A DNA stretch of 64,000 nt from Flavobacterium frigoritolerans (GTDB lineage: Bacteria; Bacteroidota; Bacteroidia; Flavobacteriales; Flavobacteriaceae), in the NCBI RefSeq assembly GCF_025847275.1, contig NZ_JAOZEV010000003.1:186001-250000 (forward strand), read 5' to 3'. Position 1 is the first letter of the stretch. Each line of letters opens with the position of its first letter. The translations under genes were made by a program, and so were the position numbers. This document shows, piece by piece, positions 1-9,348 of the stretch. Under the pieces are notes generated by a model. It saw only the letters and a program-made list of their open reading frames with translations. It was not told the DNA's origin and ran no database searches.

Positions 1-441
1 TTGACCAACTGTAAACGTAGTATCATTTGGCATTATAAACTCCGCTCTTGGTTCCTTGTTTTTATTTAAAATTTCATCCGTAAGCTTTATAGTATATGTT
101 TTAATTCCTTTTTGCTTATAAAATTCCAAACCTCCCGATCTATCTTCATGCGAATGTGTTGCAATTTGCATAATAACATCTTTATGATGCTTTGCTTTTA
201 TACTATCAAGTAAAGGCTGAAACTGTGTCTTATCCCAAGGAGCATCAAACATTACAACACCTTTATCTGTAACCAGATACAGGGCATTAGCAGGAATCAG
301 ATTTCCTTTGTATTCATTAAACGTTTTATAAACATAAAAGTCACCTGTAAGATGACTTATTTGTAATTTATTATTTTCTGTTTGCCCAAAAGATTTTGTA
401 AATCCTATGAACAACAACAGCAATATTAATTTATTTTTCAT
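1..441 (-). CDS. Subclass B1 metallo-beta-lactamase (N-terminal part, runs off window)
   Basis: This is the first 147 codons of a minus-strand gene whose 3' end lies outside the window. The start is the ATG at 441. It begins with a signal peptide (about residues 1-20, ending SFGQ), so the product should be periplasmic. The segment resembles flavobacterial BlaB/IND/JOHN-type class B1 enzymes, with LYLVTDKGVVMFDAPW at about 55-69 and IATHSHEDRSGG at about 93-104. The latter holds the zinc-binding HxHxD motif (H96, H98, D100). Enzymes of this group hydrolyse penicillins and carbapenems with two zinc ions. The remaining zinc ligands would be in the missing part, so activity cannot be judged. The gene lies 18 bp downstream of the DUF2147 gene on the same strand. 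The alternative is a B1-fold hydrolase with another substrate. Confidence 0.85.
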   Translation of the reverse strand, partial: MKNKLILLLLFIGFTKSFGQTENNKLQISHLTGDFYVYKTFNEYKGNLIPANALYLVTDKGVVMFDAPWDKTQFQPLLDSIKAKHHKDVIMQIATHSHEDRSGGLEFYKQKGIKTYTIKLTDEILNKNKEPRAEFIMPNDTTFTVGQ

Positions 442-459
442 TTTTAAAATTCTTTAACC

Positions 460-885
460 TTACATTCTTGTCCAATATTGTGTTCTCCCTAAAAGAGAAA
501 TCCCAATAAACCCACGTAATTTTAGTTTATTTGCAGAGTCTAATGTAATGTAGCATTTATATACTTTTCCGGTTGTTGGATCCAAAATTGTTCCCGAATT
601 GTACTCATCTCCATCTTTCTTTAAACCATTAATAATTACCATTCCTAAGATTGGTTTGTTTTTTAATACTCCAGAGCATTTTGTGCATACATCTTTTTTA
701 TGGTCTGCACGAAGAATCTCAACTACTTTACCATAAATTTTTCCTGATTGTTCATACACTTCTACAATCGATTTTGCTTCTCCTGTTTCATCATCAACGG
801 TTTTCCATTTTCCGATTACAGTTTGACTTTGTACATTGCCTATTACTAAAAATAATAAGCCCATTGTTAAGATCCAGTTTTTCAT
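460..885 (-). CDS. DUF2147 family exported protein
   Basis: This 141-residue protein has an N-terminal signal peptide (about 1-20, ending VQSQ) followed by one small beta-rich domain. The pattern IGKWKTVDDETGEAKSIVEVYEQ at the start of the domain and a central LDPTTGKVYKC segment are typical of DUF2147, a lipocalin-like family of unknown function in Bacteroidota and Proteobacteria. Two cysteines in a CTKC motif (about 67-70) may bind metal or form a disulfide. It probably acts in the periplasm. It lies just upstream of the metallo-beta-lactamase gene on the same strand, so co-transcription is possible. Its biochemical role is not known. Confidence 0.85.
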   Translation of the reverse strand: MKNWILTMGLLFLVIGNVQSQTVIGKWKTVDDETGEAKSIVEVYEQSGKIYGKVVEILRADHKKDVCTKCSGVLKNKPILGMVIINGLKKDGDEYNSGTILDPTTGKVYKCYITLDSANKLKLRGFIGISLLGRTQYWTRM

Positions 886-901
886 GATGTTGATTTTTTT
901 T

Positions 902-972
902 TTAGCCCTGATTATAGCGACATCCTTTATCCCGATTCTTTAAGGGATAAAGATATAGCGGAAAGCAGGAAC
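902..972. ncRNA. Flavobacterial structured intergenic element (resembles the Flavo-1 RNA motif)
   Basis: A perfect 9-bp stem (925-933 with 944-952, CTTTATCCC/GGGATAAAG) is nested between short outer arms that include CCTG near 907 and CAGG near 968, with TATAGCG present on both sides. I recall sequences of the form AGCCCTGAT...AGCGACATCCTTT...AAAGATATAGCGG as a very common intergenic element in Flavobacterium. I tentatively equate it with the Flavo-1 motif, but I could not check this and the strand is uncertain. It sits between the DUF2147 and YihY genes and may end transcription of the latter. Confidence 0.45.
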
Positions 973-977
973 AGCTT

Positions 978-1907
978 CTAAATGTTATTATTATTTTTTT
1001 GTCTTAACTTTCTGATTGTGGCATTCAATTCAAATCCCAAAAGCAAAATCATACAGTTTATCCAAATATAAAACATTAGTATTAATAATGTACCAATCGA
1101 ACCGTAAAGTTCATTATATTTTGAAAATTTTATAACCCAAATCCCAAAAAAGTACGAAGATATCACAATTAAGATTGTTGTAAACACTGAACCAATACTT
1201 ATAAATGGTACTTTATTATATTGCTTTGTACCGTAACGCAACAATATAGAAGATGTTATTAGAATCATTAGAATTACAAACAAATAACGCCCCATAATGA
1301 TTAGCGGAATACTATCATTTAATACATCTTGGATCATTGTCTTCTGGATAAGCACCTCAAAAACTACAATTGTAGCAACGGTTACTAATAATAATATAGA
1401 CATTGTAATTGAGATTGCCAATGCTACTAGATATTGACTAAAAAAACCTCGTTTATCTAACACATGTCGGGATGATTCGAAACCACCTAAAATTCCGTTA
1501 ACACCATTTGACATTAAAAAAACTGATAAAAAGAATCCCGAAGAAAGTAATCCCGAATGACTATTATTTAATATATCGCTAATAATTTTATAAATCGCAT
1601 CGTAGGTATTTGGCGGAACTCCCTGTTGAACAAACTGCAGAAAATCCTGTTGAAACCCTTCGATAGGAATAAACGGAATTAAATTAAGTATAAACAGTGC
1701 AAATGGAAACAATGCCATAAAAAAGCTAAACGCAACTGCGCTTGCATGATATGAAAACGCTCCCTCTATAATACCTATAGTATATAATTCGAGTAAGTCA
1801 TACAACGAAAAGCCATCAAGCCAAGGCAGCTTTATACTTTTTAAGAAACGAACGAGATAACGTACTACTGGCACTCTATCTAGCCGGTTTTCTATTTCTA
1901 TAGACAT
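978..1907 (-). CDS. YihY/BrkB family inner-membrane protein
   Basis: This 309-residue integral membrane protein has about six hydrophobic helices. It shows the family pattern of a first helix with YHASAVAFSFFMALFPFALF at about residues 53-72 and a last pair containing LYGSIGTLLILMFYIW near 268. Its length fits the YihY/virulence factor BrkB (formerly RNase BN) family, whose true activity is unsettled; the old tRNA-nuclease assignment was withdrawn. It follows nadC on the minus strand after 29 bp, so the two are probably one operon. A charged, Asn-rich tail ends the protein. Nothing suggests damage. Confidence 0.9.
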   Translation of the reverse strand: MSIEIENRLDRVPVVRYLVRFLKSIKLPWLDGFSLYDLLELYTIGIIEGAFSYHASAVAFSFFMALFPFALFILNLIPFIPIEGFQQDFLQFVQQGVPPNTYDAIYKIISDILNNSHSGLLSSGFFLSVFLMSNGVNGILGGFESSRHVLDKRGFFSQYLVALAISITMSILLLVTVATIVVFEVLIQKTMIQDVLNDSIPLIIMGRYLFVILMILITSSILLRYGTKQYNKVPFISIGSVFTTILIVISSYFFGIWVIKFSKYNELYGSIGTLLILMFYIWINCMILLLGFELNATIRKLRQKNNNNI

Positions 1908-1936
1908 ATACTTACTGGATTATTGTTTATATTTTT

Positions 1937-2794
1937 TTAAAGTGCTTTTAAACTTAAATCCATATTATAAACCGAATGCGTTAATGCTCCCGAAGAAATA
2001 TAATCGACACCACATAAAGCATATTCTCGAATTGTTTTTTCGTTGATATTTCCTGAAGATTCTGTTTGGCATTTATCTCCAATTAACGCAACTGCTTTTT
2101 TAGTGTCTTCATAATTGAAGTTGTCTATTAAAATACGAAAAACGCCGTCACTTTGTAAAATTTCTCTAATCTCATCTAAGCTTCTAGCTTCGACTATTAT
2201 TTTTAAATCTAGTTTATTTTCTTTTAAGTAAGCTTGGGTTTTGGCTATAGCCAAGGTAATTCCTCCTGCAAAATCAATATGATTATCTTTAAGCATTATC
2301 ATATCATAAAGTGCAAATCGGTGGTTTTCACCTCCCCCAATTTTTACTGCCCATTTTTCGGCAACACGAAAATTAGGTGTTGTTTTTCGAGTATCTAATA
2401 TCTTAGTGTTTGTACCTTCTAAGAGCTGTACATATTGATTTGTTTTAGTTGCGATTGCCGACATACGCTGCATAGAATTCAGTACCACACGCTCAGATTT
2501 TAAAATCGATTGTGAACTTCCTGAAACATGAAATACAACATCTCCATATTTTACTGGAGTTCCGTCTTCTATAAATGTTTCAATTTTTAAACTTGGATCA
2601 ACATAATTAAAAATCATTTTAGCAAATGCAACCCCTCCAATTATTCCATCTTCCTTTACCAACAATTTGGCTTTTCCTTGCGCATCGGCAGGAATACAAG
2701 CTAAGGAACTATAATCTCCTGTGCCTACATCTTCGCGAATTGCATTAAAAATAAGCAATTGTAACTCGTTCTGAAATTGTACTTCGTTAATCAT
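1937..2794 (-). CDS. nadC: Nicotinate-nucleotide diphosphorylase (carboxylating), QPRTase
   Basis: This 285-residue protein is full length for NadC. The enzyme converts quinolinate and PRPP to nicotinate mononucleotide, CO2 and pyrophosphate, the step where de novo NAD synthesis enters the common pathway. Visible family motifs are EDVGTGDYSS near the N-terminus, the phosphoribosyl-binding segment LDTRKTTPNFR at about 132-142, KIGGGENHRFALYDMIMLKDNHI at about 151-173, and EARSLDEI near 202. The start is the ATG at 2794. It is the first gene of a probable minus-strand pair with the YihY gene. The enzyme is cytoplasmic. nadA and nadB are not in the window. Confidence 0.95.
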   Translation of the reverse strand: MINEVQFQNELQLLIFNAIREDVGTGDYSSLACIPADAQGKAKLLVKEDGIIGGVAFAKMIFNYVDPSLKIETFIEDGTPVKYGDVVFHVSGSSQSILKSERVVLNSMQRMSAIATKTNQYVQLLEGTNTKILDTRKTTPNFRVAEKWAVKIGGGENHRFALYDMIMLKDNHIDFAGGITLAIAKTQAYLKENKLDLKIIVEARSLDEIREILQSDGVFRILIDNFNYEDTKKAVALIGDKCQTESSGNINEKTIREYALCGVDYISSGALTHSVYNMDLSLKAL

Positions 2795-3076
2795 TTTGTA
2801 TGAATTTTAATAGAATGCTAAAGTAGCACATATTTTGTGGATTTGAAAATTTAGACGATTTGAAAATCTAAAACAGTATAACTTTTATCATTAACCTCTA
2901 AAATTAAATCACGAATTTCACGAATTAACACCAATAAAAATCTTTTTAATCTTTTTATCCCGATTGCTATCGAAAAAAACAAGCCTTACTTTTAATAAAA
3001 CTAATGTCTTAATGATTAAAAAAAATCCCATTTATTACAAACATTAAATACCTTTGAACTTCAATATTACTATCAA

Positions 3077-4174
3077 ATGGGATTAATTAAAGATATTTAC
3101 TCGGTTGCTTTTTACGAAAATTTCACTAATTGTGTAGCCAAAGTCATTCCTGACTTTGATAAACAGCAATTTTTGAATTTGATTTTTGACGCAGATTTCA
3201 CCAATAAAGAATGGAAAGAACGTATGCAGCATACTACCGTTATCTTGCATCAATTTATGCCTGCTGATTTTGGAAAAGCAGTTTTAACCATTGAAAATAT
3301 TATCGAGAATTTAAAGAAAAACAAATTTACTGATGGTAATTTGGCTTTTATATTTTTTGCCGATTATATTGAAAAATACGGTATTGATGATTTTAAAACA
3401 AGCGCAAAAGCTTTTGTAATGATTACGCAATTTATAAGTTGCGAGTTTGCAGTTCGTCCGTTTATCATTAAATACCCTCAGGATATGATTAATGAAATGA
3501 TAAAATGGTCTTTGCATGAAAATCACCATGTAAGACGATTAGCAAGTGAGGGCTCACGCTCTCGATTACCTTGGGCAATGGCAATTCCCGCTTTAAAGAA
3601 AGACCCAACTCCTATTTTACCCATTTTAGAGAATTTAAAAACCGATTCATCCGAATACGTCCGTCGCAGCGTTGCCAATAACCTCAATGATATCGTAAAA
3701 GATAACCCTGAAATTGTACTGAATATTGCTAACAAATGGCAAAATATAAGTCCCGAAACCGATGCCATTATTAAACATGGTTCTCGTACTTTACTAAAAC
3801 AAGGCAATCCTGATATTTTAAAACATTATGGTTTAGAAAGCACCAATATCCAATTATCGGAGTTTGAAATTATCACTCCTAAAGTAAAAATTGGAGAATA
3901 CTTAGAATTTCAGTTTTCACTAAACAATACTAATCCCGAAAATAAAACCGTTCGATTGGAATATGCTATTTATTACCAAAAATCAAAAGGACATTTAGCT
4001 AAAAAAGTATTCAAAATTAGTGAACGCATGTATCAACCTAATCAGTTGGTTAAAATTAAAAGAAATCAATCCTTTAAAGTAATTACAACACGTGTATTTC
4101 ATCTAGGAAAACATCAATTGTCTATAATTATCAATGGAACGGAAAGCGAATTGCTAGATTTTGAATTGATTTAA
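3077..4174 (+). CDS. AlkC-type DNA alkylation repair glycosylase with C-terminal Ig-like domain
   Basis: This 365-residue protein has an alpha-helical HEAT-like repeat body (about 1-260) and a beta-strand-rich tail (about 265-365). The segment WSLHENHHVRRLASEGSRSRLPWAM at about 144-168 and the later SSEYVRRSVANNLNDI are characteristic of the AlkC branch of the AlkC/AlkD superfamily, which excises cationic N3-alkylpurines from DNA. A C-terminal Ig-like domain is known in one AlkC subgroup and fits the tail here. The gene stands alone, divergent from nadC, with about 280 bp between them holding short AT-rich repeats. No signal peptide is present, so it is cytoplasmic. The exact lesion specificity cannot be read from sequence. 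Confidence 0.85.
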   Translation: MGLIKDIYSVAFYENFTNCVAKVIPDFDKQQFLNLIFDADFTNKEWKERMQHTTVILHQFMPADFGKAVLTIENIIENLKKNKFTDGNLAFIFFADYIEKYGIDDFKTSAKAFVMITQFISCEFAVRPFIIKYPQDMINEMIKWSLHENHHVRRLASEGSRSRLPWAMAIPALKKDPTPILPILENLKTDSSEYVRRSVANNLNDIVKDNPEIVLNIANKWQNISPETDAIIKHGSRTLLKQGNPDILKHYGLESTNIQLSEFEIITPKVKIGEYLEFQFSLNNTNPENKTVRLEYAIYYQKSKGHLAKKVFKISERMYQPNQLVKIKRNQSFKVITTRVFHLGKHQLSIIINGTESELLDFELI

Positions 4175-4240
4175 TCGAGTTAACACATAAAAATAAAACA
4201 GCAGTATCTTATAAAACATAATAAGTAAAATAAGTTTTTC

Positions 4241-4447
4241 TTAAATGAACTTACATAACTTATATGGTTCATTTAAGTCTAAAAAACTATACTTATTAAG
4301 CGTAAATAATTTCAACACATAGAAACATAGATTTTGTATTCTATAAAAGACGTTTTACTTATTCTAAAAAACACAAAGCAAGCTATGTAAAAGAAATGTA
4401 TTTCTTTTACATTCTTTTTTTAGATAGAATCTATGTTTCTATGTGTT
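4241..4447. repeat. Nested inverted-repeat intergenic element
   Basis: The 426-bp gap between 4175 and 4600 holds three perfect inverted repeats. They are 4241-4250 with 4267-4276 (TTAAATGAAC), a 20-bp repeat at 4314-4333 with 4428-4447 (AACACATAGAAACATAGATT and its complement), and inside the latter a 12-bp stem with a two-base loop (4386-4411). The outer motif looks like a flavobacterial interspersed palindrome and could be a small non-autonomous mobile repeat. No ORF of note is present. The last ~150 bp, before the GTG at 4601, probably hold the promoter of the metal-resistance operon. Confidence 0.7.
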
Positions 4448-4600
4448 AAATAAAATTTCATAAATCATAGTAACATCCTAAATTATTCAGGTAAGACCTA
4501 ACCTATGACTCAATGTTTTATATTAAAACTATGTTATTATTCTGCTAAAAAGTATAATTATTTTTTTTAACATCAGATTTTTATCCTTAATTTTACCACC

Positions 4601-4927
4601 GTGAAATGGATTAACCTCATATTATCAATTTACTTAGTCGTACTATCGTGTTTGCCTTGTGCAGATACGTTGGAAAACGAAAGCATTGCACATACAAGCG
4701 AAATAGTAAGTAAGTCAGCTAATCAATCTCACAAAAAAGGATTGGATCTTTGTGCTCCATTTTGCAGTTGCAATTGTTGTGCTGCCCAAGTTCTAACTAC
4801 AGCTCCGGCTATTACATGGGTTTTTAATGAAGAAACTGCTCTCATTAAAAAACCTTTATCATCTTATCATTCAATTCTTGCTTCCAATTTCTACGGAAGT
4901 ATTTGGCAACCGCCCCAAATAGTATAA
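4601..4927 (+). CDS. Small exported Cys-rich protein (DUF6660-like) of the metal-efflux operon
   Basis: This 108-residue protein starts with GTG at 4601 (MKWINLILSIYLVVLSCLPCADT), a signal peptide or lipoprotein-like leader. The mature part has a dense cysteine cluster, CAPFCSCNCC, at about 51-60, a plausible soft-metal or zinc site. I associate short proteins beginning MKW.xLILSxYLVVLSCxPC with DUF6660 genes placed immediately before CusA/CzcA-type pumps in Bacteroidota, but this was not verified. The pump gene follows after 94 bp on the same strand, so a periplasmic metal-sensing or metal-carrying role is inferred from context. The alternative is that it is only a short exported leader peptide. 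Confidence 0.6.
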   Translation: MKWINLILSIYLVVLSCLPCADTLENESIAHTSEIVSKSANQSHKKGLDLCAPFCSCNCCAAQVLTTAPAITWVFNEETALIKKPLSSYHSILASNFYGSIWQPPQIV

Positions 4928-5021
4928 TGTAACCCGAGTAATTTCGGGTATATGTGTTGTGGTATACCACAAAAAAACAGGCGATTTCTCGTCTTGATTT
5001 CTCATTCATTATATCCAAAAA

Positions 5022-8000
5022 ATGTTAGATAAGATTATACAATTTAGTATAAAGAACAAATTCATTATACTATTACTTACCTTGGTTCTTATAGCCTGGG
5101 GAAGTTTTTCACTTAAAAATTTACCGCTCGATGCATTACCTGATATTACTAATAATCAGGTGCAAATTATTACTACAGCTCCTACTCTTGCCAGTCAGGA
5201 AGTAGAACAATTAATAACCTATCCACTTGAACAGTCATTAAAAACGATTCCAAAAGTAATTGAACTCCGTAGTATTTCTCGTTTTGGGTTATCTGTTGTT
5301 ACAGTTGTTTTTGAAGAAAATGCTGATACCTATTGGGCGCGTGAGCAAGTCTTTCAGAGACTAAAACAAGCCGAGGAAATTATTCCTAAATATGCTGGAA
5401 CCCCAGAATTAGCCCCAATTACAACAGGATTGGGTGAAATTTACCAATATGATGTATATGCCAAAAAGGGATACGAAGACAAATACGATGCAACTAGCTT
5501 AAGAACCATTCAGGATTGGATTATCGTACCGCAATTACAAGGTGTAAAAGGTGTTGCTGAAGTAAGTACGTGGGGAGGAAGCGTGAAGCAATATGAAATT
5601 GCCGTTGATCCAAACCGATTAAATAGTTCTGGTGTAACGATTACAGAAATTTTTGATGCACTAGAAAAAAACAATCAAAATACAGGTGGTGCTTATATCG
5701 AAAAAGATGAATTTGCCTATTTTATTCGTGGTGTCGGAATGGCATCTGGAATAAAAGACATTGGAAACATTGTTATTAAAAACCGAAATGCTACTCCTAT
5801 CTTAGTTCGTGATGTCGCAAAAGTACAATTAGGAAATGCTATCCGTTTTGGAGCTACAACCAAAGACGGAAAAGGTGAAATCGTAGGTGGTTTAACACTA
5901 ATGCTAAAAGGAGAAAATTCTAAAGCAGTTGTAGAACGTGTTAAAGAAAAAATGATTGAGGTAAACAAAATGTTACCTGAAGGGGTGGTTGCCGAAGCAT
6001 TTATTGACAGAAGTAAATTAGTAGATAATGCAATTGGAACTGTTACCAAAAACTTACTTGAAGGAGCATTAATTGTAATTTTTGTACTGATATTATTCTT
6101 AGGAAATCTTCGTGCTGGATTAATTGTCGCTTCAGTAATTCCGCTAGCCATGCTCTTTGCAGTAATCTTAATGAATGCATTTGGCGTAAGCGGGAATTTA
6201 ATGAGTTTAGGAGCAATCGACTTTGGAATTATAGTTGATGGTGCCGTGATTATTGTAGAAGCCACAATGCACCATTTGCAAAAACTCAAGAAGAAAAAAG
6301 AGTTAACCCAATCTGAAATGGATGAAGAAGTATATGCATCGGCTTCTAAAATCAGAAATAGTGCTGCTTTTGGAGAAATAATCATCTTAATTGTTTACCT
6401 ACCAATATTAGCTTTGGTTGGAACTGAAGGTAAAATGTTTAAACCAATGGCAATGACAGTTGGTTTTGCAGTTATTGGTGCCTTTATATTATCGCTTACT
6501 TATGTCCCGATGATGAGTGCGTTATTTTTATCTAAAAATACGGAACATAAACCGAACTTTAGTGACCGCATGATGGCTTGGTTCGAAAAAATATATGCTC
6601 CGTTTTTAGCGAAAGCATTACGTTTTAAGAAGGCTGTTTTGGGTATTGCTGTGGCTTTATTTGTCTTTGCTCTTGTTATTTTTCAGAATATGGGAGGAGA
6701 ATTTATTCCTACAATCGAAGAAGGAGATTTAGCCATTAATGCTACTATTATGACAGGAAGCTCTTTATCGCAAATGATAAAAACAACAACCGAATATGAA
6801 AAAATGCTTAAAGCAAAATTTCCTGAGATCAAAACCATTGTGACCAAAATTGGAAGTGGAGAAATCCCAACTGACCCAATGCCGATAGAAAGTGGTGATT
6901 TAATTATTGTTCTAAAGGACAAAAAAGACTGGACCAGCGCAGACAATTGGCAAGATTTAGCCCATTTAATGAAAGAAGAAATGGAAAAAATTCCCGGAGC
7001 CAATATCGAAGTTTCACAACCTATACAAATGCGTTTTAATGAATTAATGACTGGTAGCCGAAGTGATATTGCCATCAAAATATTTGGTGACAACCTAGAT
7101 GTTCTAGAAAGAAAAGCCAACGAACTAATTCAGAAAATCAATAAAATTGAAGGTATTGGTGATCTTAAAGCCGATAAAGTAAGTGGGCTACCCCAGATTA
7201 CTATTAAATACGATTATGACAAAATTGCATTATATGGTTTAAATATCGAAGATCTAAATAAGATACTCCGTTCCTCTTTTGCTGGAGAAACTGCAGGTAT
7301 AATTTATGAAGAAAACAAACGATTTGATATCGTAGTTCGAATGAACAAAGACAATCGTAATGATATTAGCGATGTAAGTAATTTATTTATTCCGTTGCCA
7401 AATGGCCAGCAAGTTCCCTTATCGCAAGTTGCAACTGTCGATTACGAGCAGGGTCCTGTTCAGGTAATTCGTGAAGATGGTAAACGTAGAATCACAATAG
7501 GACTGAACGTTCGTGGTCGTGATGTAAAAAGCGTTGTAGAAGAAATTCAGCAAAAACTAGACAAAAACTTCAAACTTCCTGCTGGATATTATGTTACTTA
7601 CGGAGGACAATTTGAAAACCTAATCGAAGCCAATAAGCGCCTTTCTATTGCGCTACCAATTGCATTGAGTTTAATTTTGGTTCTACTCTATTTTACTTTT
7701 AAAAGTACCAAACAGGCTGCATTAATTTTTACTGCAATTCCACTTTCAGCTATTGGAGGTGTATTTGCTTTATGGTTGCGCGGAATGCCTTTTAGTATTT
7801 CGGCTGGAATTGGTTTTATTGCTTTATTTGGAATTGCAGTTTTAAATGGGATTGTATTGATATCCTATTTTAATCAGCTTAAATCCGAAGGAATTACAGA
7901 TCCTTTACAACGTGTTTTAATTGGAACTAAAACAAGATTACGTCCTGTTTTAATGACTGCCGCTGTAGCTTCTTTAGGCTTCTTACCAATGGCATTATCT

Positions 8001-9338
8001 ACAAGTGGTGGTGCCGAAGTGCAAAAACCATTAGCAACAGTTGTAATAGGCGGATTATTCTCAGCGACATTACTAACACTTATCGTTTTACCGATACTTT
8101 ACTTATTATTTGAAACGAAAATTAAAAGAAAAATAACAATGATAAAGCCTATAGTAACAATACTTTTATTACTAGTTAGCAGTTTTTCTTTTGCACAAAA
8201 CAGTAAACCTATCGCGTTGGATAAAGCTCTCGAAATGGCTAAAGCCAATAGTATTAACTTGAAAATTGCTGATAAAGAAATAGAAAAGCAAACGGTTCTT
8301 AAAAAAACAGCGTTTCAGCCCGACCCATTGCAAATAGAATATCAGGGTGGGCAATCTAATAGTAACGTATACGATAATAATGTTTCGATTCAGCAATATT
8401 TTCCTATTGGAAAAATCACTAAAGCCAACCGACAATTGCAGGAAGAACTGGTAAAACTTGCCGAAAAACAAAAAGCTTTGTCTGAGTATGAAATTGAAAA
8501 AGCAGTAACATTAGCCTATTATCAGTATCTATATGGTGTTTCTGTACAAAAACTGAATACCGAATTATTTAATGTATATGCTTTGTTTTTAAAAAATGCT
8601 GAACTTCGTTTTAAAACTGGAGAAAGTGGCAACATCGAAGTAATTAGTGCAAAAGCCAAGTCTAAAGAAATTGAAACCCAAAAAGGACAATTAGAAAATG
8701 ACTTGATTATTTACCAAAAGCAATTACAATTTTTTATTCAAACTAGAGAAAATATTGTACCCGATAGCAGTACGCCACTTCAATTTGCTTCTTTTAGCGA
8801 ATCAAATAAATCAAAAGCAGAAGGTTTGATGAATGATTATTATCAACAACAAATTTCCGTTTTTCAAAAAGAAGTCAATACGTTTAAAGCACAGCGCACA
8901 CCAAAACTAGGCTTGGGTTATTTTGCTCAAACAATTGATACTAAATCTACATTTCAGGGATTTACAGCTGGTTTACAAATTCCATTATTTGGAGGTGTAA
9001 ATACAGCTAAAGCCAAAGCAGCTTCGATAAGCATTGCACAATCACAATTGGAATTAGAGAAAAATCAATTTTCACTGGAACTACAAATGCAAGAACTAAA
9101 AAATGAGTTTGAAAAACAGGAAAAAGGATTGTCTTATTATCAAACAGAAGGTTTGCTGTATGCCGAACAAATTATTACAACAGCTCAAAAAAGTTATGCC
9201 AACGGAGATATGAGTTATTGGACATACATCAGTTTTTTAAATCAAGCGATTGATATCAAAAAACAGTATGCTGAAACTTTGAACACATACAATCAAAGTG
9301 CTATCCGATTACAATTTCCTTCAATTTCCAATAACTAA
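5022..9338 (+). CDS. CzcA/CusA-type heavy-metal RND pump fused to a TolC-like outer-membrane factor
   Basis: This 1438-residue fusion has two parts. Residues 1-~1035 form a complete RND pump with the usual 12-helix layout and two periplasmic loops. The helix-4 signature DFGIIVDGAVIIVE at about 400-413 is that of divalent-metal (Co/Zn/Cd) HME-RND pumps rather than Cu/Ag types. Residues ~1040-1438 form a TolC-like outer-membrane channel protein with paired coiled-coil regions. The junction contains M1040 followed by an apparent signal peptide ending SFAQ, so the channel half may be cleaved off or started internally at 8139. Such pump-channel fusions are common in Bacteroidota. The adaptor and P-type ATPase genes follow in the same operon. 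Confidence 0.93.
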   Translation: MLDKIIQFSIKNKFIILLLTLVLIAWGSFSLKNLPLDALPDITNNQVQIITTAPTLASQEVEQLITYPLEQSLKTIPKVIELRSISRFGLSVVTVVFEENADTYWAREQVFQRLKQAEEIIPKYAGTPELAPITTGLGEIYQYDVYAKKGYEDKYDATSLRTIQDWIIVPQLQGVKGVAEVSTWGGSVKQYEIAVDPNRLNSSGVTITEIFDALEKNNQNTGGAYIEKDEFAYFIRGVGMASGIKDIGNIVIKNRNATPILVRDVAKVQLGNAIRFGATTKDGKGEIVGGLTLMLKGENSKAVVERVKEKMIEVNKMLPEGVVAEAFIDRSKLVDNAIGTVTKNLLEGALIVIFVLILFLGNLRAGLIVASVIPLAMLFAVILMNAFGVSGNLMSLGAIDFGIIVDGAVIIVEATMHHLQKLKKKKELTQSEMDEEVYASASKIRNSAAFGEIIILIVYLPILALVGTEGKMFKPMAMTVGFAVIGAFILSLTYVPMMSALFLSKNTEHKPNFSDRMMAWFEKIYAPFLAKALRFKKAVLGIAVALFVFALVIFQNMGGEFIPTIEEGDLAINATIMTGSSLSQMIKTTTEYEKMLKAKFPEIKTIVTKIGSGEIPTDPMPIESGDLIIVLKDKKDWTSADNWQDLAHLMKEEMEKIPGANIEVSQPIQMRFNELMTGSRSDIAIKIFGDNLDVLERKANELIQKINKIEGIGDLKADKVSGLPQITIKYDYDKIALYGLNIEDLNKILRSSFAGETAGIIYEENKRFDIVVRMNKDNRNDISDVSNLFIPLPNGQQVPLSQVATVDYEQGPVQVIREDGKRRITIGLNVRGRDVKSVVEEIQQKLDKNFKLPAGYYVTYGGQFENLIEANKRLSIALPIALSLILVLLYFTFKSTKQAALIFTAIPLSAIGGVFALWLRGMPFSISAGIGFIALFGIAVLNGIVLISYFNQLKSEGITDPLQRVLIGTKTRLRPVLMTAAVASLGFLPMALSTSGGAEVQKPLATVVIGGLFSATLLTLIVLPILYLLFETKIKRKITMIKPIVTILLLLVSSFSFAQNSKPIALDKALEMAKANSINLKIADKEIEKQTVLKKTAFQPDPLQIEYQGGQSNSNVYDNNVSIQQYFPIGKITKANRQLQEELVKLAEKQKALSEYEIEKAVTLAYYQYLYGVSVQKLNTELFNVYALFLKNAELRFKTGESGNIEVISAKAKSKEIETQKGQLENDLIIYQKQLQFFIQTRENIVPDSSTPLQFASFSESNKSKAEGLMNDYYQQQISVFQKEVNTFKAQRTPKLGLGYFAQTIDTKSTFQGFTAGLQIPLFGGVNTAKAKAASISIAQSQLELEKNQFSLELQMQELKNEFEKQEKGLSYYQTEGLLYAEQIITTAQKSYANGDMSYWTYISFLNQAIDIKKQYAETLNTYNQSAIRLQFPSISNN

Positions 9339-9348
9339 TATCATTACA

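Noticed and set aside
5717-6385. 222-aa minus-strand ORF in the pump gene
   Set aside because: It overlaps a highly conserved RND pump coding region in antisense and has low-complexity Ser/Ile/Thr-rich sequence typical of a shadow frame.
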